The notes under the pieces are model-generated. The model saw only the letters and a program-made list of their open reading frames with translations. It made no database searches and was not told where the DNA came from. A stretch of 64,000 bases of DNA from Zhongshania aliphaticivorans (GTDB lineage: Bacteria; Pseudomonadota; Gammaproteobacteria; Pseudomonadales; Spongiibacteraceae). This document shows positions 62,555 to 64,000 of this stretch, one piece after another; the first letter of the stretch is position 1, and every line of letters begins with the position of its first letter. The translations under genes were made by a program, and so were the position numbers. The stretch lies in contig NZ_CACSIK010000002.1 of the NCBI RefSeq assembly GCF_902705875.1, positions 231,121 through 295,120 of the forward strand. The letters run 5' to 3'.

Positions 62555-63262
62555 ATGGCCAAATCACCGGCCCCGTACAATATCCATGATTATGATGTGC
62601 CGCTAACCACGGTAGACAGTGTGCTATTCACGGTTCACGACGAGAAGCTTAAGGTTCTCCTCGTACAGCGTGGCAATGTCCCTTTTGCCGGCAAGTGGGG
62701 ATTGCCTGGTGGGTTTATTGAGCAAGGAGCTGATGCGGATTTGGAAATGTGCGCTATCCGCAAGCTCAAAGAAAAGACGGGAATTGCTCCACCTTATATT
62801 GAGCAATTGCTCTCCCAGGGCGGGGCAAACCGAGACCCTCGTGGTTGGAGCGTTACCATTGTTTTCTATGCACTAGTGGCCCATGTGAACTGTGAGCCAC
62901 ACATCGATTCGGTGACCGACGTACAGTGGCGGGAGGTTAGTTCACTGAGTGCTAAAGAGCTTGCTTTTGATCACGGTCAAATCATTCAGCTTGCACATGA
63001 GCGGCTCCAGCAAAAGGCCCTGTACTCGATTGTGCCAGCCTATGCGCTGCCGAATGAGTTTACTTTTACCGAGTTACAGGCCCTCCATGAAGTCATTATC
63101 GGGACGACCCTTGAGAAAAAATCATTTAGGCGCCGCATCGAAAAAGCAAAGCTATTGATCGACACCGGAAAGTCCACGGTCGCCCGAGGCAGGCCAGCCA
63201 AACTATATAAGGTGAAACCTGAAGGGCGGGCTTACCGCTTTGTACGAAATTTAGAATCGTAG
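62555..63262 (+). CDS. NrtR-type transcriptional regulator with degenerate Nudix domain
   Basis: A 235-residue protein: Nudix domain (about 15-145) followed by the NrtR-type winged helix (about 150-230; SIVPAYALPNEFTFTELQAL, then SFRRRIEKAKLLIDTGKS). The Nudix box GGFIEQGADADLEMCAIRKL continues KEKTG: the catalytic REUxEE reads RKLKEK, losing two key glutamates, so pyrophosphatase activity is unlikely. NrtR proteins bind ADP-ribose-type metabolites with this domain and repress NAD synthesis genes. The nearby palindrome and NAD kinase-like gene fit a role in NAD control. Confidence 0.88.
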   Translation: MAKSPAPYNIHDYDVPLTTVDSVLFTVHDEKLKVLLVQRGNVPFAGKWGLPGGFIEQGADADLEMCAIRKLKEKTGIAPPYIEQLLSQGGANRDPRGWSVTIVFYALVAHVNCEPHIDSVTDVQWREVSSLSAKELAFDHGQIIQLAHERLQQKALYSIVPAYALPNEFTFTELQALHEVIIGTTLEKKSFRRRIEKAKLLIDTGKSTVARGRPAKLYKVKPEGRAYRFVRNLES

Positions 63263-63301
63263 TACAACTAAAGGAAAGTTCTTATAGCTGTGGGGCGTGG
63301 A

Positions 63302-63769
63302 ATGACTGAGAAAAAAGCCATTGTGTACGTAGATATGGATCATGTTCTTTGCGACTACGCTACCGGCTTTGCGCGACATAAAGCCGAGTATCCAAACCTG
63401 GCTTTTCCGCAAAGCGTGCCAGGGCTATATGAAAGTCTTGATCCTATGCCCGATGCCATCGAATCGTATATGTGGTTGCATGAGCACTCAAAGTTGGATG
63501 TATATGTCTTAACGGCCCCATCGATAAAAAATCCCCATTGCTATGCTGAAAAGCGAATCTGGGTCGAAAACCATTTGGGAATGGCGGTTGTACAGAATCT
63601 GATAATCAGTCCGCATAAACATCTTAGCAAAGGCGATTATCTCATCGACGATATGCCGTCGGGAAAAGGGCAGGATCGTTTCGACGGAAAATTAATACTA
63701 TATGGTTCTGAGGAGTTTCCGAATTGGGTAAGTGTGACCAAGTACTTTAAATCGCAAATTGAATGTTAA
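63302..63769 (+). CDS. HAD-superfamily 5'-nucleotidase (NT5C-like)
   Basis: A 155-residue HAD protein. The catalytic DxD is in IVYVDMDHVLCDY, motif II the threonine in VYVLTAPSIKNP, motif III region EKRIWVENHLG and motif IV acidic pair in DYLIDDMPSGKGQ. This matches the small cytosolic 5'(3')-deoxyribonucleotidase family, which removes phosphate from nucleoside monophosphates. The ATG at 63302 is used; an in-frame GTG 12 bases upstream is possible. It follows the NrtR-type gene and may share its transcript. Confidence 0.85.
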   Translation: MTEKKAIVYVDMDHVLCDYATGFARHKAEYPNLAFPQSVPGLYESLDPMPDAIESYMWLHEHSKLDVYVLTAPSIKNPHCYAEKRIWVENHLGMAVVQNLIISPHKHLSKGDYLIDDMPSGKGQDRFDGKLILYGSEEFPNWVSVTKYFKSQIEC

Positions 63770-64000
63770 ACGAAATGATTTGTTTCGAAGGCGCTAAAGA
63801 AGTCGATCTTATACTGCTGTAAACATTGCGATGCTTTTTTTCGGCTTATAATTTCGCCAAACGAAATTCTATTATGACGGCATTTACGTGCACTATAAAC
63901 GCCCCTGACTATAAATACATACTTATGGCGAGGTAGAAGATGCTAATGTAGCGTAAAAAAGCTTGGTATATTTCTTGGTCTAGCTGCGTCGCATAAGCCG
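63770..64000. other. Gap at the right window edge
   Basis: 231 bases, AT-rich with short T runs, in which no gene, RNA or hairpin terminator with a clear stem is recognised. The right end of the genomic island is not visible here. Confidence 0.5.

Overview
The window reads as chromosomal DNA of a marine-type gammaproteobacterium. Positions 605-22064 keep, with the same neighbours, the gene order I remember from Pseudomonas aeruginosa around pilT/pilU and pilGHIJ-chpA: rdgB, DUF4426, metW, metX, yggT, proC, yggS, pilT, pilU, ruvX, algH, tonB, gshB, pilGHIJ, chpA, chpC. The ABC-F / TIGR02444 / AlgP-like / FKBP block at 27414-31393 also resembles Pseudomonas order. The aryl-polyene/dialkylresorcinol-like cluster and several family types suggest a Cellvibrionales/Spongiibacteraceae-like host. 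That placement is inference from memory; no database search was possible.

Layout. 1-374: a BrnT/BrnA toxin-antitoxin pair cut by the window edge. 605-6751 (minus strand): housekeeping operon for methionine and proline synthesis, PLP homeostasis and nucleotide sanitation. 6982-9212: the type IV pilus retraction ATPases PilT and PilU. 9224-12142 (minus): ruvX, algH, tonB, gshB. 12525-22064 (plus): the Pil-Chp chemosensory system that controls twitching motility, without recognisable pilK or chpB. 22079-33281: rsmE, argA, an unknown membrane protein, a 2OG-Fe(II) oxygenase, a methyltransferase, a GST, an ABC-F ATPase, an AlgP-like coiled-coil protein, an FKBP lipoprotein, an SRPBCC-SDR fusion and a 36-residue membrane peptide. 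33700-39509: a FIST sensor protein with a soluble hybrid histidine kinase, and a TonB-dependent receptor.

39880-48954 is a compact biosynthetic cluster in three transcription units: an ABC exporter, an acyl carrier protein, a ketosynthase with an intact Cys-His-His triad and a degenerate partner ketosynthase; then a BtrH-like protein, a small HTH-like protein, DarB- and DarA-like enzymes and a hotdog dehydratase; then a divergent ApeP-like dehydratase. Together they predict an exported or membrane-located resorcinol/cyclohexanedione lipid. The presence of a BtrH-family putative acyltransferase and of an unusual partner ketosynthase makes this the best candidate for an undescribed system here.

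49167 to the window end is a genomic island. A strong tRNA-type promoter and the 5' half of tRNA-Arg(CCG) run directly into foreign DNA at the anticodon stem. Next come a three-gene recombinase module (one large tyrosine recombinase with a complete active site, one that seems to lack the nucleophilic tyrosine, and a small accessory protein), a 42-residue basic peptide, a complete IS21-family element with a 6-bp target duplication, an AbiE-type system whose toxin gene is broken by one in-frame TAG, and a group comprising an NAD-kinase-like protein, a soluble SPFH protein, an NrtR-type regulator with a degraded Nudix box and a HAD 5'-nucleotidase, around a near-perfect 45-bp palindrome. The right end of the island is outside the window.
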